Made by a program: the position numbers and the translations under genes. From assembly GCA_958510875.1 (NCBI GenBank), contig OY294068.1:200371997-200435996 (forward strand): a stretch of DNA of 64,000 nucleotides, read 5' to 3'. The notes under the pieces are model-generated. The model was not told the origin of the DNA and searched no databases. It was given only the letters and a program-made list of their open reading frames with translations. The first letter of the stretch is position 1. Every line of letters starts with the position of its first letter. Shown here piece after piece: positions 34,910-47,560 of this stretch. The stretch is from Endomychus coccineus. Taxonomy: Eukaryota; Arthropoda; Insecta; Coleoptera; Endomychidae.

Positions 34910-35710
34910 CGCCTATCTATCTACGATGCTCTAGAGAGGTCGATGAATTCGTGAGTGTGACACTATCAATCAGACTAATAGCTCTTTTCTGGATAGAATC
35001 CAAGAGCTTTAGTGCATGTTTTCCGGAACATTGACTTCTAAGCCAGCAAGGAATCATGCTTAACAAACATAAGCACAGTACGAGGCCTAGCAAACGTAAG
35101 CACAATACGAGGCCAGTGGTACTTTTTCCCTGAGTCAGGAGAAATCTACGTGGAGTTGAAAAGAGCCATCACGGACAGTTCTTGAGCCTACTTAGATTTG
35201 TATAGGTCATTTTAGTAACGTATGGGCGGGGTCTGTCTCCGGTATTCTAAATTAAACATATTTTCTAAGCTTTGCGCGTGGGGTGGCCCCGTTTCATTGG
35301 TTTCATAAGAAGTAACTACCTTTAGAAAAAAGGAAAGTTATTCACCACCTACTCGATCGGTGAGATTGTTCTTGTTGTCCAGCCTGCCTTTGCTCTCAAA
35401 TATATAATCCATTGTTTGCATGGATTCAAATCAAATATATTGTACCTGAATTCCACACTTAAAGTAATTAAAATATTTTAAATTTGTGTTTTCATTGTTT
35501 TTGAGGTAATATATCTATAAAGTAATTTACCAGTCAAGTCATGTAGAGCCAGGTTAATTTTTGTTCCTAAGATCATATTTTTCTCGAAATCAATTAATAT
35601 CCTTTTTATTAACAGATTAAATTCGAGTAACCAGATTGAGTTTAAATTAATTTATAAAGTTATGTGTTCATATAAGTCAACGAAGAAATTATTCAAATTC
35701 AATCTACTGT
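34910..35710 (-). mobile_element. LINE C-terminal fragment and dispersed repeat, copy 2
   Basis: The minus-strand frame 34917-35105 contains HALKLLDSIQKRAISLID and TNSSTSLEHRR, the end of a LINE RT protein like that at 8815-9210. The rest of the segment matches 25155-25720. A short array like TACGTAAGCACA occurs twice near 35070-35115. The lower boundary carries a short TATC repeat. Confidence 0.65.
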
Positions 35711-37488
35711 AAATTTTCCTTGTAGTTTTGTAAAAGAAAGAAACCCGAAGCTGTAGGTAGGTTGCGTAGGTTTAGTTTGGAGCATTGAATTTGCTCATAG
35801 TTGGAACTCATGTAGCAAAATTGAACGTAGTATTTGTGCAACAAGGGTTATGTACTCCTGGGAGGAAAATGTTAGTTCCCCTTTAAATCATTTTGTGACA
35901 ATTTCATAACATCCATAATTTAATCCGACGTAGAAGTCGAGTGCGTAAATTCTCTGTGCCTTATTTCTACAAGGGATTCGAGAGGGAATTGTGATATTAA
36001 AACAACAGGGTAAGTGCATTTTTATTGCCAAAGAAGATTTGTTATATTGACTTCAACCTTTGAATCGGCATTATAATACGGTGTGGTTAGTTAACCTTCA
36101 GATCACGCTTCGCCCGCCAATTTTATTTTGTTAATATTTATGTTCTTACTAGCCATTCAGGATAGTGACTGTTCAATTGTAATTCCGTTTATCGGAGATC
36201 AATTAGGGGATATGACAGTGTCAGGTTGTTAGGCCTACCCCAGGTTACCAAAAAGATAGGAATCCTTCTTTGCCGAATAAGATCGTTTAGATAGTTTTTG
36301 AATATACGGTAGAGGGCGCTGGATGTGCGACTTTCCGTCGATTCTTTTAGGCTCAATTTTTTTCAGAATAATTTTTTTGTTTTCTTTGCATATTTTCCTG
36401 GTTCTCAAAGTCACACAGTTTTCGAGAAAAAACACGTTTAAATGAACATAACAAGAACTCATTAGTAAAGTTTTCAATACACAATGTGTCAAAAATAGCA
36501 ACGAATCTTAATAAGTAATAAAAATAATACTAATTTTATAACAGATGCTCACACATGTCGCCCATTTTCACGTATGCAGAAGTTGTAAAGAAAACATTGT
36601 TCGTTTCAAAGGTACTGGATCATTTACCAGCTCGTTAAAAGTATTTACTATGCGTTATCTTGAGTCACCTAATGTATTTTCGCCGTTAAAATTAACGCCC
36701 TGTATCTCCGAAACGAAAGAATATAGGACCATAATTTCTATGACAAAATCTGATTATTTTTGCGAAATCTACCGTCCCCTGCATTTACATGAGTTCTTTC
36801 TGAAACATCCTGTATATTCCCATGTATACTGGAAAATTATCATTCAGTCCAAATCCACAAAAAAAAACAATGTATTTCAAGAAGGTTGTTATTAATCATC
36901 TACTTAATCAATATACCGTTTACGATATGCTGTATCCGCTAGCGAAGAAAAATACGCGCGCGCTAAGAACTGAATCTAATCTTCGGAAAACAAACGCGAA
37001 AGCTTTCCCGCATTCCAGTCGAATCGCTGCTCGTTCTATTCTATGTTTACATCGAGCCACGACGATGCATTATAAATACGTCAGAAAAGCCAGGTCTGCA
37101 TTCGAAATTGAATTCTCCCGACAGGATGAATGAGACACGAAACTATTGCATATCGAATGCCAGATCAAACTGACGCGAGCCGATTACATTCAAGTTAACT
37201 CCGTTATTTAGATGCGACTCGAGCAATTTCGATTCAGTTCAGGAAACTGTAAACTGATTACAATGTGTTTAGTGCCAGGAAGAGGAGGGGAGGGGGTGCT
37301 GGGAAGGAAAACATCGATAATCTGAAGGCTCTAAAGGCATAATTTTGCGAGTCAAATATTCATAGAAGTCTGGAAGAAGAGATGTTCTACTTTCATAGAA
37401 AAAAAGTCAAGTAGTTACTAGCATGAAGATTCTATTCTATACAGTTTGAGTGTTTAAATCAGCGGTGTATTGTGAATTACAGCGAGCC
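35711..37488. other. Intronic sequence; one dispersed-repeat box
   Basis: No supported gene. At about 36700-36820 the sequence has the CCCTGTATCTCCGAAACG and TCCTGTATATT boxes of a common style of insect repeat. No boundaries were found. Confidence 0.4.
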
Positions 37489-37790
37489 AGACCGATACCC
37501 TCTATAGTACAAGGCCTGTACGCTCTATTGTGACGTCACAAGACAGAGGTTATATATTCTCTAGGACATGTACAAAGACTTCCTGTTAAAACGGGATTGA
37601 CAGACGTGAACTGAGTCTTTAGTTGCACATCATTTGCCTTTATTACTGTAAAACATCTGTTGAGCTTTCCTAACAATAATTGAAATTTAGCAATGAAGCA
37701 ATTGTAATATTCCGGAGATATAACTCACAATATTCTATTTTCTTATGTCATAATAATGTTTATTGAATATAAACATATAATTCAGATTCA
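37489..37790 (+). mobile_element. End of a DNA transposon (family of 50490-51013)
   Basis: This begins GACCGATACCCTCTATAGTA and continues with GTGACGTCACAAGACAGAGG, related to the left end of the element at 50490. It also includes a segment shared with 40832-40886. It is cut off at about 37790 where a LINE begins. No transposase is seen. Confidence 0.55.
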
Positions 37791-38875
37791 GTGGATCACT
37801 ATTTCTAGATTTAACAAAGGCATTTGACTGTGTTGTCCATGCTATACTCTTCAAAAAACTTGAGAAATATAAATTTGATATTGTTAGCGTCAATATTATT
37901 AAGTCGTTTCTAACAGATCGTCATCAAGCAGTGTGTATGAATGGCAGATGGTCTGAAAAGAAATTACTTACGATTGGTGTACCCCAAGGACCTATATTGG
38001 GACCTTCATAATCTTTAATTTTTGTTGATAACTTGCCGGAATACTCGTCATTGACGCATACTGTACTATTTGCTGATGATGTAACAGCGTCAAATTCTGA
38101 AAGGGATCTGGATCATGTGGAGGAACATAGTAGAATAAGCATGAATAAAGCCGTGGAATGGTCGGGAAATGATCTTTGTAAGAATGAAAATAAAACGGTA
38201 AGAATACTCTTTTCCTCAAAGGCAACAAATAGTTTTGATAAATATACAAAAAATTTTAGGTGTACCTATAGATGATAGACTCACTTGCATAGACTCATGC
38301 AGATAAAAAATTGAGTGGAGGTATTTTTGTTTTGAGAACATTATCTCAGTCGCTATCAACTTGTGCTCTAAGGACTGCATATTTTTCTTTGATTGAAAGC
38401 CAGTTACGCTATTTTAGTTTGAGGTAATTGAAAAAAAATGATTTTCAGATTACAAAGGAGAGGGATAAGAATTGTTGCGAGTATTGTTTATAGGGACTGC
38501 TGTATAAAAGCATTCAAGGGATTAGGTATATACATTCCCAAATCTATAAATATATGAATTTCTTAAGTATGCACATAATTGCAGAGATAAGTATTCATTG
38601 AGTGAGGATTTTCATGATTACAATACTCGTAATAAGAGAAATATCCGTACAGATTTTTTGAGACTTAAAACATCTGAAAACTGGCCAAAATTTTTAGCGC
38701 TTCAATATTTTAATAAATTTTCCGAACCCATTAGAAATTTACCTTTGGAAGAATTCAAGAAATTAGTTAAAAATATTCTTTTAAATGATATATTTAATTC
38801 ACAGAAGATTTTTTGACGAGTGCAAACATATTATGTACATAACATGAATAAAATTATCTTTCTATCTATCTATCT
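37790..38875 (+). mobile_element. Jockey-like LINE, RT to 3' end
   Basis: On the plus strand: FLDLTKAFDCVVHAILFKKL (RT block A, about 37800-37860), then SFLTDRHQAVC, GVPQGPILGP (about 37975-38005), and LFADDVTASNSE (about 38068-38103; FADD box kept). A downstream open frame 38598-38816 gives HDYNTRNKRN, SENWPKFLALQYFN and FKKLVKNILL, the standard Jockey-type C-terminus. The element ends in a (TCTA)n tail at about 38861-38875. Stops in the middle make it inactive. Confidence 0.88.
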
Positions 38876-38884
38876 TAATGAGTT

Positions 38885-39990
38885 TAAGCAAATTGGAGAA
38901 AAGTGATATTACCAATGATGGCAATACGAGTAGATAGTTCAACTGAAATAATCATGTTGGGATACTCGAAGAGCAAATTCAGATGCAATAGATTTTACCA
39001 GAAAACTTTGCAAATTGAATGGAGGGAACTTTCTCCAATACTCCCAAATCCAATGATGAAAGCCCTACAGAGTAACCGGAATTGTTTGAGCGAGGCAATA
39101 TCTAAATGTCCCATACTAGAAATAAGGCAAGATAGCGTGATTCCAGTTAACGTCTCACTTCTCCCAAAACCCTCATCCCTGATAGAGAAGATTGGAGTAA
39201 CGAATCTCTCGCTCTACTTCCACCAGAGTGGGCTCATATAGTTCACAGACGGGTCCAAGGTTTCTTCTAAAAAGGTCAAAGGTCACTATACGCAATATTG
39301 ACTTGCGCCATGGGAAACCTACGAAGAAACTATGTAAATAGATGCTTATACACAGATAGCCGATCGGTCCTGGGAGCTCTCATGTCACCTAGAGTCACAT
39401 CAATGCTTGTCTAAGAATGCAGGAAGATAATGGCTGAACTAGTCAAGAGGAATGAAGTTCAACTCATCTGGGACACAGTGGGACCGGAGCCAAAGGACCC
39501 TCTATCAAATTGCATGGGGAGCTTCGATCTTCTGGGCCAACTGGATGAGGCAGGACAAGCTCTCTGTCAAAGAGCCTAAGCCTTGGCTCTCAATGAAACT
39601 CCTGGGAGATGATTGAAATTCTAACTGGCCAATGTCGTATTAACCTCCTTCATAATATCGGCTAACCTAACCTAACCTAACCTAACTGGTCACTGTCTTA
39701 TTAAACACCTTCATACTATGGACATCGCAGATGATGCTATAAGTAGGAATTGCAGAGAGGTGGTAGTAACAGCCTGTCACATCCTTTTTGCAATGTCCTG
39801 CATAAACATCCCTCAGGCACTGTTACTTCGGCGGAAAAAAACAGCTCTCATAAGAACTTATGAACTTATTATGGGTTTCTGGCAGGCCACAAACCTGCTA
39901 GAATAGAATAAACTTCAGACAACGGGCTGAAAAATATGCCCAAAAAAGGCCTAAGGGCATCTGGGGGCTGAGCCCCTCCCCTCAATTGAC
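38885..39990 (+). mobile_element. RNase H-bearing LINE remnant
   Basis: This starts right after the Jockey tail. A broken plus-strand reading gives CLYTDSRSVLGALMSPRVTS, ECRKIMAELVKRNEVQLIWD (an RNase H domain, about 39340-39480), then a segment (about 39720-39800) with CREVVV and CHILFAMSC, the Cys/His-type end common in I/R1-like LINEs. The coding block around 39621-39660 is repeated at 39683-39721, on the other side of a CCTAA array. Confidence 0.75.
39662..39686. repeat. Interstitial (CCTAA)n, telomere-type repeat
   Basis: About five tandem CCTAA units, the complement of the insect telomeric TTAGG. The array lies between two diverged copies of a roughly 39-bp LINE segment (CTAACTGG(C/T)CA and onward). 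Confidence 0.8.
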
Positions 39991-40899
39991 GATGAAGATG
40001 AATCGGAATTGTTACGGATAAAATTGAGATGATGCAAGGTTAAATCTGAACGCGAGCCGAGCTTTTAAAAATGAGAAAAAAAAATTTAACATTGTTATCA
40101 TTCAAAACTCGATTCCAGCAATCATTGGTATGCATGTATAGGAGTTTCTAGGAAATCTATGATGCTCGAACAACTCGTTTCATCGAAATTGCATCTGGCC
40201 AAGATTTCAGGTTATTGCAACGAAATTCGAAATGTTACAATATTACATCTGTCTACAGTTTCATCGCAACTTCCTACGAGCGTGTATAGTTGCAATTACT
40301 TCGTCTATGTTTGAACGATTTGCCGTGAATCGAAGTATCCTTTTGCGAATAAATTAAAAGAATGTTAATGGAGTACATTTCAACGAGCACGTTTTTCCCA
40401 TCGATAAAACTAGTATCTAGCGATCTACCCCCGGTAACCTGATTGGAAATAGAATTGAAATCGAATCGCTACCAGATGTATAAGGTTGACATTGACATAT
40501 TACTTAATCCAACAAGTTGTACAGAGGGGCTTAGAGCAGGCCATCAATCTTGCCCCTTTAAAAATTTTGATGCCTTATTTTAAATTTAATTCACATTCTG
40601 GTTAACGTACGGCATATTTCACTGTCGGGAACTTATTTCGCGGAATATAATCGCATAAATATTTCATCCGATGTTACGTTGTAGTGATTACGAATAAATT
40701 GCGGGGTGAGTTTAAACAAATTGGTGTGATAACCGTACATCGCTTATTGTTGGATAGTTTAGGCGTTCCTTTCACATTTGCCGTCTTACACATACTGTGA
40801 TATCCCCAAGAGATTCAACCTAAATCAGATAGCTCACAATGTTCTATTGTCTTATGTCATAATAATGTTTATTGAATATAAACATACAACACATTTGTT
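39991..40899. other. Intronic sequence with a repeat shared with 37.73 kb
   Basis: The only feature noted is 40832-40886, which repeats 37727-37782 (CTCACAAT(G/A)TTCTATT, CTTATGTCATAATAATG). Both copies keep the hairpin ATGTTTAT-TGAAT-ATAAACAT. Confidence 0.5.
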
Positions 40900-41230
40900 A
40901 TACTTATTGCAGCATAACAAAGCATGAGTCGACAAGGTTCCGACCGTGAGTGCATCAAATGAGTGTCTATGCCGGCCCGTTGGTCAACCTTCGCCAAACT
41001 ATAGCATGGACTATTATTAGAGGAGCAAGAATTCTCCCTTGAGAATATATATTTAAGTAAATTCTGTAAGTTCAGCTAGACAGTCTAAGTTAGTATTAAA
41101 AAGTACCATATAGTGAACATTAAGACCATACATCACATTTCGTACCTAGTGTTGTGATTCCAACTATCTGCCCCTATGTTCAAGTTCAATACGAACTTCT
41201 ACCATAACCCAGTACCAAACCTGACAGTAG
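40900..41230 (+). mobile_element. Possible solo LTR
   Basis: A TATA-like box (GAGAATATATATTTAAG, about 41040) followed by sequence in the style of insect LTR R-U5 regions (CTAGACAGTCTAAGTTAGTA and onward) suggests a solo LTR. No second copy, target duplication or coding region was found, so this is only a suggestion. Confidence 0.2.
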
Positions 41231-42289
41231 TAATATGAGTCACAAAATATTTTTAAATGATTTCGTATATACGTAAGACTGGCACTTTAACCCCACGTAT
41301 GGGTTGGGTACACTGTGGAGAAGTCTCACAACAGTAAGGATGACAAACACTGCAAAAGGCAGATCCGCCAAGAATATTGCTAAATATCGAGAGAGATATG
41401 TTAATTGAGATTGAAGAATTAGGAAGATGAAAGGCCGTGAGAGTCGGAGGTACGGCGCAAGAATTTAGTATAGAAAGACATAAAGATGGTACAAAGATAT
41501 TATATATTTCTACATACAGGTTCTAGTATCAGAACTTTAACAGTCGATAGAAAATTTGATTTTGAGAAAAAAGTTCCCATTAACATATATGCACAGACAC
41601 TTAATTTTTGGACACGTGTTAAAATGTCTTAATTTTGTTTGTATCTCCGAAGACAATTAAAATGTCTCAATGAAATTTGGTACCGTGGATGGGTAGATGG
41701 GTTACGATATTTACATATAATTTCAGACCGGTATCACATCCAGTGGCGTAGATATAGGTAGATCAACACGAAAAGCCTTCACCCTGTGGAGGCTACTTTT
41801 TCTGAACACATTTCAATGCAGAATTTAAATTGAAACAAATAAGGCGTCTTGATATTTCTTTGCACCTGGCACCGTTTCACGGAAAATTTAATTTTTGTGA
41901 TTTAATTACAAACACCATGAAAATCGGGTGAAATTGGAACAAGAGGAACTTTAAATTAAAAGGCGTCATTGACCGACAAAAATAAATCTTTTCTAATCCT
42001 CTGCTTATACATTCTTTATTTCCAATAATATAGAGCGTCCAGTTTTCAAAAAATATTAATAACTATTGCTTCACTATCTAATTTACACACTGGTCTAAGC
42101 TGGAAATGCTATTTTATTGAAATCAACATCTAAAGTAAGATAGTCATGGTCAATATCGACATGGCTGGTTGTCAAGTTTGTTTCTATTTGTCAAAATTTA
42201 GTAATGAAACTAGCTGTAGAGTGGTAACCTACTTAACTAATTCAACTTCTTTATATTACTCAAAATTTAGAAAATTTCTCTTGTTAAGT
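41231..42289. other. Intronic sequence without recognised features
   Basis: No supported gene or repeat. Confidence 0.45.
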
Positions 42290-42790
42290 CTTGTTGGTGG
42301 AGTTACTATGAATTAAAGTACATGATGGCACACTTATCATCTGCAAAGCAGTGGATGGGGAAGGTGATCACTTCCTGCAGATCGTTGATATGAAGCTGAA
42401 ACAAAGTTGGTGCCAAGACAGATCCCTGTGGAACACCAGAATTGATAGCCATTGTATCGGGAGATACTCTGTTAATCGTCACATGGAGTGATCTATTTAA
42501 GAGAAAAATCGATAGTAAGCGACAAAGTTGAGACTGCAAACCATATCTCGGTCAAATGCTATGGAGATATGCAATGCTACAGCTAGAGATTCCCCATGTG
42601 TTTCAACAGATTTCTGCCATATATGTGTTCCGTAGGCAAGTAGCTCTCCTGTTGATCTCTGCTGACGATAGTCATATACGATTTTGGAGCTCTCTAGGTA
42701 TAGATCATAATCTATCAACTGTCATAGCGGGCGTCTGTCGTAGGTTATCTATGAACTGTCCAGGGATGCACTGTTAGGAAATTTATATGT
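42290..42790 (-). mobile_element. LINE reverse transcriptase fragment
   Basis: The minus strand gives two adjacent blocks in different frames. The first (42497-42718) reads YDYRQQRSTGELLAYGTHIW then VETHGESLAVALHISIAFDR, which is RT motif A with the key aspartates altered (DISKAFD became HISIAFD). The second (42306-42539) reads LLSIFLLNRSLHVTINRVSP, GVPQGSVLAPTLFQLHINDL and HCFADDKC. A frameshift separates them. The altered motif A shows it is inactive. Confidence 0.88.
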
Positions 42791-45749
42791 TGTAGATCAT
42801 AGAGCAATACAGTAGCAGGTTCTCTGGGCAGGCTGGGGAGGCAATGCCTCATTTAACGAATCAAAAAAGGGATACTTGGTGTCTTTTGCAGGGTGGTGTA
42901 TGTAACTTTACTACTGACTATCAATATATCTTACACCTGAATTGACATTATTATTATTATTATTATAGAAAACCAAGTATTGAAGGATTATTATTCAAAA
43001 GATTCAAATATTGCTGAGCATTCCCAAAGAACTGTTAAGTTCAGTATTGAATATAAATCATACGAATATTCCGTCAGACGAATTTCTTTTTGTCGATTTC
43101 AATTAGAATGAACTGAACGGAGCATATAGTCTTGCAAAGACAGTCCACCCCATCCCTCAAGTTATACCACATTCAGTTTTATTTCTAACATTTAAGGACA
43201 TAATTTTTTATTCAGCTTTATTTAATAAATCCTAGCTTGTATCCTTGACAATGACACAAGGTGGTGGAACAGTTTGTAAGCATTATTTTCTGAATTAAAT
43301 GTTATCAGTTTTGTGTAAAATTTGAGTTTAATTCTCCAACTACCGAAAGTTAAAATGATTTTACATCACCTAAACGCCGAAACCATAGATATATGTTCCA
43401 AAACAAAGTTTTAGATGAATATTATCCTTAAATCAGCGCAGAGTTACATTCGAATACAATCCTATTTATCGTGTGAAAGTCTATTTACTCTACAGATTGA
43501 AGCGAATATCTGTCGCAAGTACAACTTGTTATTACACTGGAAGTGATTTCCAAACCGAAAAGGATCTAGTTTTAAACGATATTATGAAGTTCGACGTCGA
43601 CACTCATACACCCGGAAGGAGTTTACGCTTCAGGACACTTACACTTAAAGTTGATCGAAACTGAGAGAAAATAGACGAAACAAGTCTCGAAACAGAAGAC
43701 GTCCGTCCAGCGTCTACTACTAAGAAAATGATGTTGCAATAACAAGAACCAATAACAGTTAAGGGACCATGAAAACGATATTATGTGCATTATAGTTAAA
43801 GCCGCAATCCGAAACTGACCGCTTCTGCGGAACCCTACGCTATGGTGCATATTTGATTTTGCCATTTCTCGAAATGAAAATTCGACCTTTCGTTTATCGT
43901 TTCATTGTGTGGAGGGTCAATTACAAGATGAAAGTCTTCGAGAAGTTTCGACAAACGATGGTTGTTGATTGTACCGGACGAAATTAAAATTATACGTTCT
44001 AACTCAACTCGACGATACTATCAATATTCCTAGTTTTATCGACAAACTAAATTCAATTCTACAGGACATATAGTGAGATTGAGCTTATAAGCAAAAAAGT
44101 AAAACTGTAGTGTCGTTACTACTACTATAAATAATCTACATTGTTCTTATATTAATTTTATCTAGTATAATTTATTTTAATTCTAAATTGTTGTTTATTA
44201 AATGGTTGATTATGTTGTTTTCCCTCGTTGCTATGTATAATGTATAATAAATGAATATGAAACATAGAATAAAGAAGAGATATAGTATCACACAATATTC
44301 CCCTCTAGCGAAAAAAATTTACATTATAGAGAACGAGTTACTATATTTCTTCCGATGTTGTTCAAAATAGAGTTCAATTCGAAAGAAGTTATGCAATAAC
44401 GAGCCCTTCTCTGGTTTTCTTGGTTGTCTAAAGGTTATCAATTTACTTATTGGTAACATCTACCCAATGAGAGAGCGGCTTGCCTTTGTGTATTGTTGTT
44501 GACGGGGACCTTAATTTTATGAATTTATTTAGACCTAGGTATGAATGAAAATTAAATCAAGTTAATATTCTAATTACATGTTTAATAAGAAACGACCGCG
44601 TCCTGCACGTCTTATGTTATGGTTACGTGAATAGATTGTAGCTTCAAAGGGAAAGACCTTTGTTACAATAGCGAGCGATCAACCTGCCGTACCGAATTAG
44701 ATCATAAAAATATTTCCAACTACCAATATACTGTGAAGCACTTGTTTCCTTCAGAACCATTTCTGTTGAATAAGTAATTTATAATTTCCTATTGAAACTG
44801 AGAGGAACCTCTTAGGCTTTGTCCATATTTTACCAATTATAATGAGCCTTCGTAGACAAGTATTCAGAGACTATACATTTCGTTTCCGTTCCACAGATAC
44901 GATGTATCTGTATTAATTTAGAACGAGCTTGAATTTTTGCAACTTGTTTGATATCTAAGTGAAATATAATTGTTAATTAATAAATCAGTTTTGCTACACT
45001 TACAAGTAGTAAAACTCTAGAATCCTTCATAAATTTTTTCCTATTCGTGTATTTTCGAATAACCTTCCTCAATATTTTATCGTTCCCATTCGATTATGAA
45101 CAAACGAATCGCATGAGGGGCAAATGCCTTTATTCCCGTTATTCTCACGGAATAACTGAAGGAAAAAAAACGACTGGAATCGAGTTTCGCTACATTAAGT
45201 ACTTTAAAACAAGTTAACGACTTCCCCCGGAGGCGCTATAGGATGTTCATCCAACAATTTGTAACTGTGAAGTTCATCGCAACGAATCCCGTCTGGAGAA
45301 TGCCATATCTACAGTTGAAACTACTTCAAATTTCATAGAACAGAGAGTCTGGATGGGGTATATAATACAACTGGGATAATAAAGTTCAAGGAAGTTAGCT
45401 TGTCAGTGTGTGTGTGTGAGAGCACCGCGTCAATAATAATTCCGATAGAAGATAGAGCACGGAAATATTTCAACTATGCGAGAAATTCGCAATAACTTCA
45501 AACTCGACACTTGCAAGATTAATTAATATATTGCTTCCTGTACCTGAAACGCCCTGTTCATCAGTATTCCGTCTTTTACGTAGTCGTGTAAAACCTAATA
45601 GGATAAAAAAATTGAACACTGGATCGAATGAAATTTTAAAATGTGATCTCCACAGTTAAGCTTATGGCTACTCGAGGTCTCCGAGAAACCATACCTTCAT
45701 TCATTCAACAAAAAGGGAAAGACGCTTCAACATTAATGAAGAATTTTTC
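42791..45749. other. Intronic sequence; ATT microsatellite
   Basis: No supported gene. A (TTA)n microsatellite lies at about 42948-42966. The remainder is AT-rich with short uninformative open frames. Confidence 0.45.
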
Positions 45750-46150
45750 TAAAATTCTAAAATCCTGGAGTAAACTTAGCAGTAGGGAATTGTGATGCCT
45801 CATACGTCGGTCAGACAGGACGGTACTCTCAACCAAGATTTCGAGAAATTTCCGGTTTAAGAAACAGGAAATCATTAAATCTTGTTCTGTAAGATATTAA
45901 AAGGATGTTGTTATAATATTATATTATAATGGTCCTTATGTTGATACACACACCATTTGATGAGAGTTTAAAATTCGAATTTGAATATACGACAATCAGA
46001 AATTGGGGTTATCGAAGTCAACTGCAAACTCGGGCAGTCTTCAGACATCTTCTTGGGAATGCTGGGATCAATAAACGTGAATCTCCTAGATATTACCGAC
46101 CAATTTCCATTTTCTTCGAAAAGCAAGATTCTCTAAGAAAAAAAAAGATC
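45750..46150 (+). mobile_element. Penelope-like GIY-YIG fragment
   Basis: On the plus strand NCDASYVGQTGRYSQPRFRE (about 45790-45850) is the GIY-YIG core with flanking cysteine. A later frame (45929-46153) gives FDESLKFEFEYTTIRNWGYR, then LLGNAGINKRESPRYY, matching the tail of PLE endonucleases (EH-FD, RLILE, INKRED). It is a different, more diverged PLE family than A and B. Only the C-terminus is kept. Confidence 0.7.
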
Positions 46151-46969
46151 TAACTTCGGTAAACATACAGCGCTGTTATATTCACATCGCGGCTGTTTTG
46201 ATACGTCTAATTAGTAATTAATATGAGCAAGTCGTGGTTGCCGTTGATAATATCATCAACTGTTTCTCGTTCGAGGCAAGATATACAACACGCGGCGACG
46301 GCACAACCAGGAGGGTGATACCGAAACGGGATTATGAGCTTAACTATCCGCAGAGTTTTCCATCATTTTCCGTCAATATCAAACGACTTTTCGAGCACGA
46401 ACTGATGCAGAACATGAAGTTATAGATTACACATCGTGTAGCAAGCTATTCCGATTATAATTAATTCCGTGTTATCAGTTAGGAAGACTTTCTATCGATG
46501 AGTTTAAAATTAGCAAATGTTCATGCGTCTGGTTTGTACGTTGTGGTAGTCGAGAGTTGTGCCAGCTTCGATAAGCGTCGCTTGGGAAATGTTTCCAGGT
46601 GTATTATAGTCCAGGCATGAACATTCCTTATGAGAACAATGTCGGGTTATAGCGAATTGCATGCCGATGCGTATATTTACGCGAAATATTAGAAATAGTT
46701 CGGATGCCTATCAATACAAATTGATGGAGCATTCGTTTAATGTATAAAACAGCTGTGATTAATTGAGTAGGTAACTTCCCTCACTCGTGGAACCTAAGAT
46801 ATATTGAAAGTTATTAGAAACATATATAGTCCAGTAAAAAACGTACTCAGCTTCTAATTTGTCAGTTATAAGTGAATTCTGAAAAATTTGTATTACATAT
46901 TGCTTGGTTTGGTGCAGAATTCACTCAAAAAAGTGACCCCTAAAGTGTAGAAAGTGCTCTGAATTGCGA
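46151..46969. other. Intronic sequence without recognised features
   Basis: No supported gene. The open frame at 46234-46425 has no recognisable similarity. Confidence 0.4.
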
Positions 46970-47560
46970 AAAACTGCTAATAGTTCAACGCAAATTTGTC
47001 TGGTACATAAAAAGGGCGATCGGTCAAATGTCATCAACTATAGACTTATAAGTATATTATCCAATATATCTAAGGTGTGCAACAAAAAAAAACACTACAA
47101 TCAGTCTATTACATTTTACTCAGTATGTGTCTGAATCATTGGAGCAGTTTCCTTACGTTCATGTTATCTATACTGACTTTTCTAAAGCGTTCTATAGAGT
47201 GGATCATAAACTGATATTAGTGATATCATAGCTTTAATAAGGTCTTATCTATCCAACAGGCATCAACATGTTATGCATAATAGCTATCAGTCTGAGAGTG
47301 CTATGGTGTGCCCTCTGGTGTTCCTCAGGGACTTAACTTATGTCCCATCCTATTTTTGATATTCATTAATGATATTGTTGAATATTCCAAAATATTGATA
47401 TTAGCTGATGCTAATTTTTGAGATACTTACACTATATGGAGAACAGGGTTTTATCCAACCTATCCATTTCTAAGATCAAGTAGTCAGGCTATAATTTGAC
47501 TATACATTAGAAAAGCGTCGAAATAATTGTCAAATAGTTTTTTTTAAAGTTATTGAATGA
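46970..47560 (+). mobile_element. Jockey-like LINE RT fragment
   Basis: Plus-strand blocks GDRSNVINYRLISILSNISK (about 47018-47080), LLHFTQYVSESLEQFPYVHV and IYTDFSKAFYRVDHKL (about 47150-47210) are RT motifs, with motif A DFSKAFDRVDH slightly altered. The frame is repeatedly broken downstream, and later RT boxes are hard to see. Confidence 0.75.
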
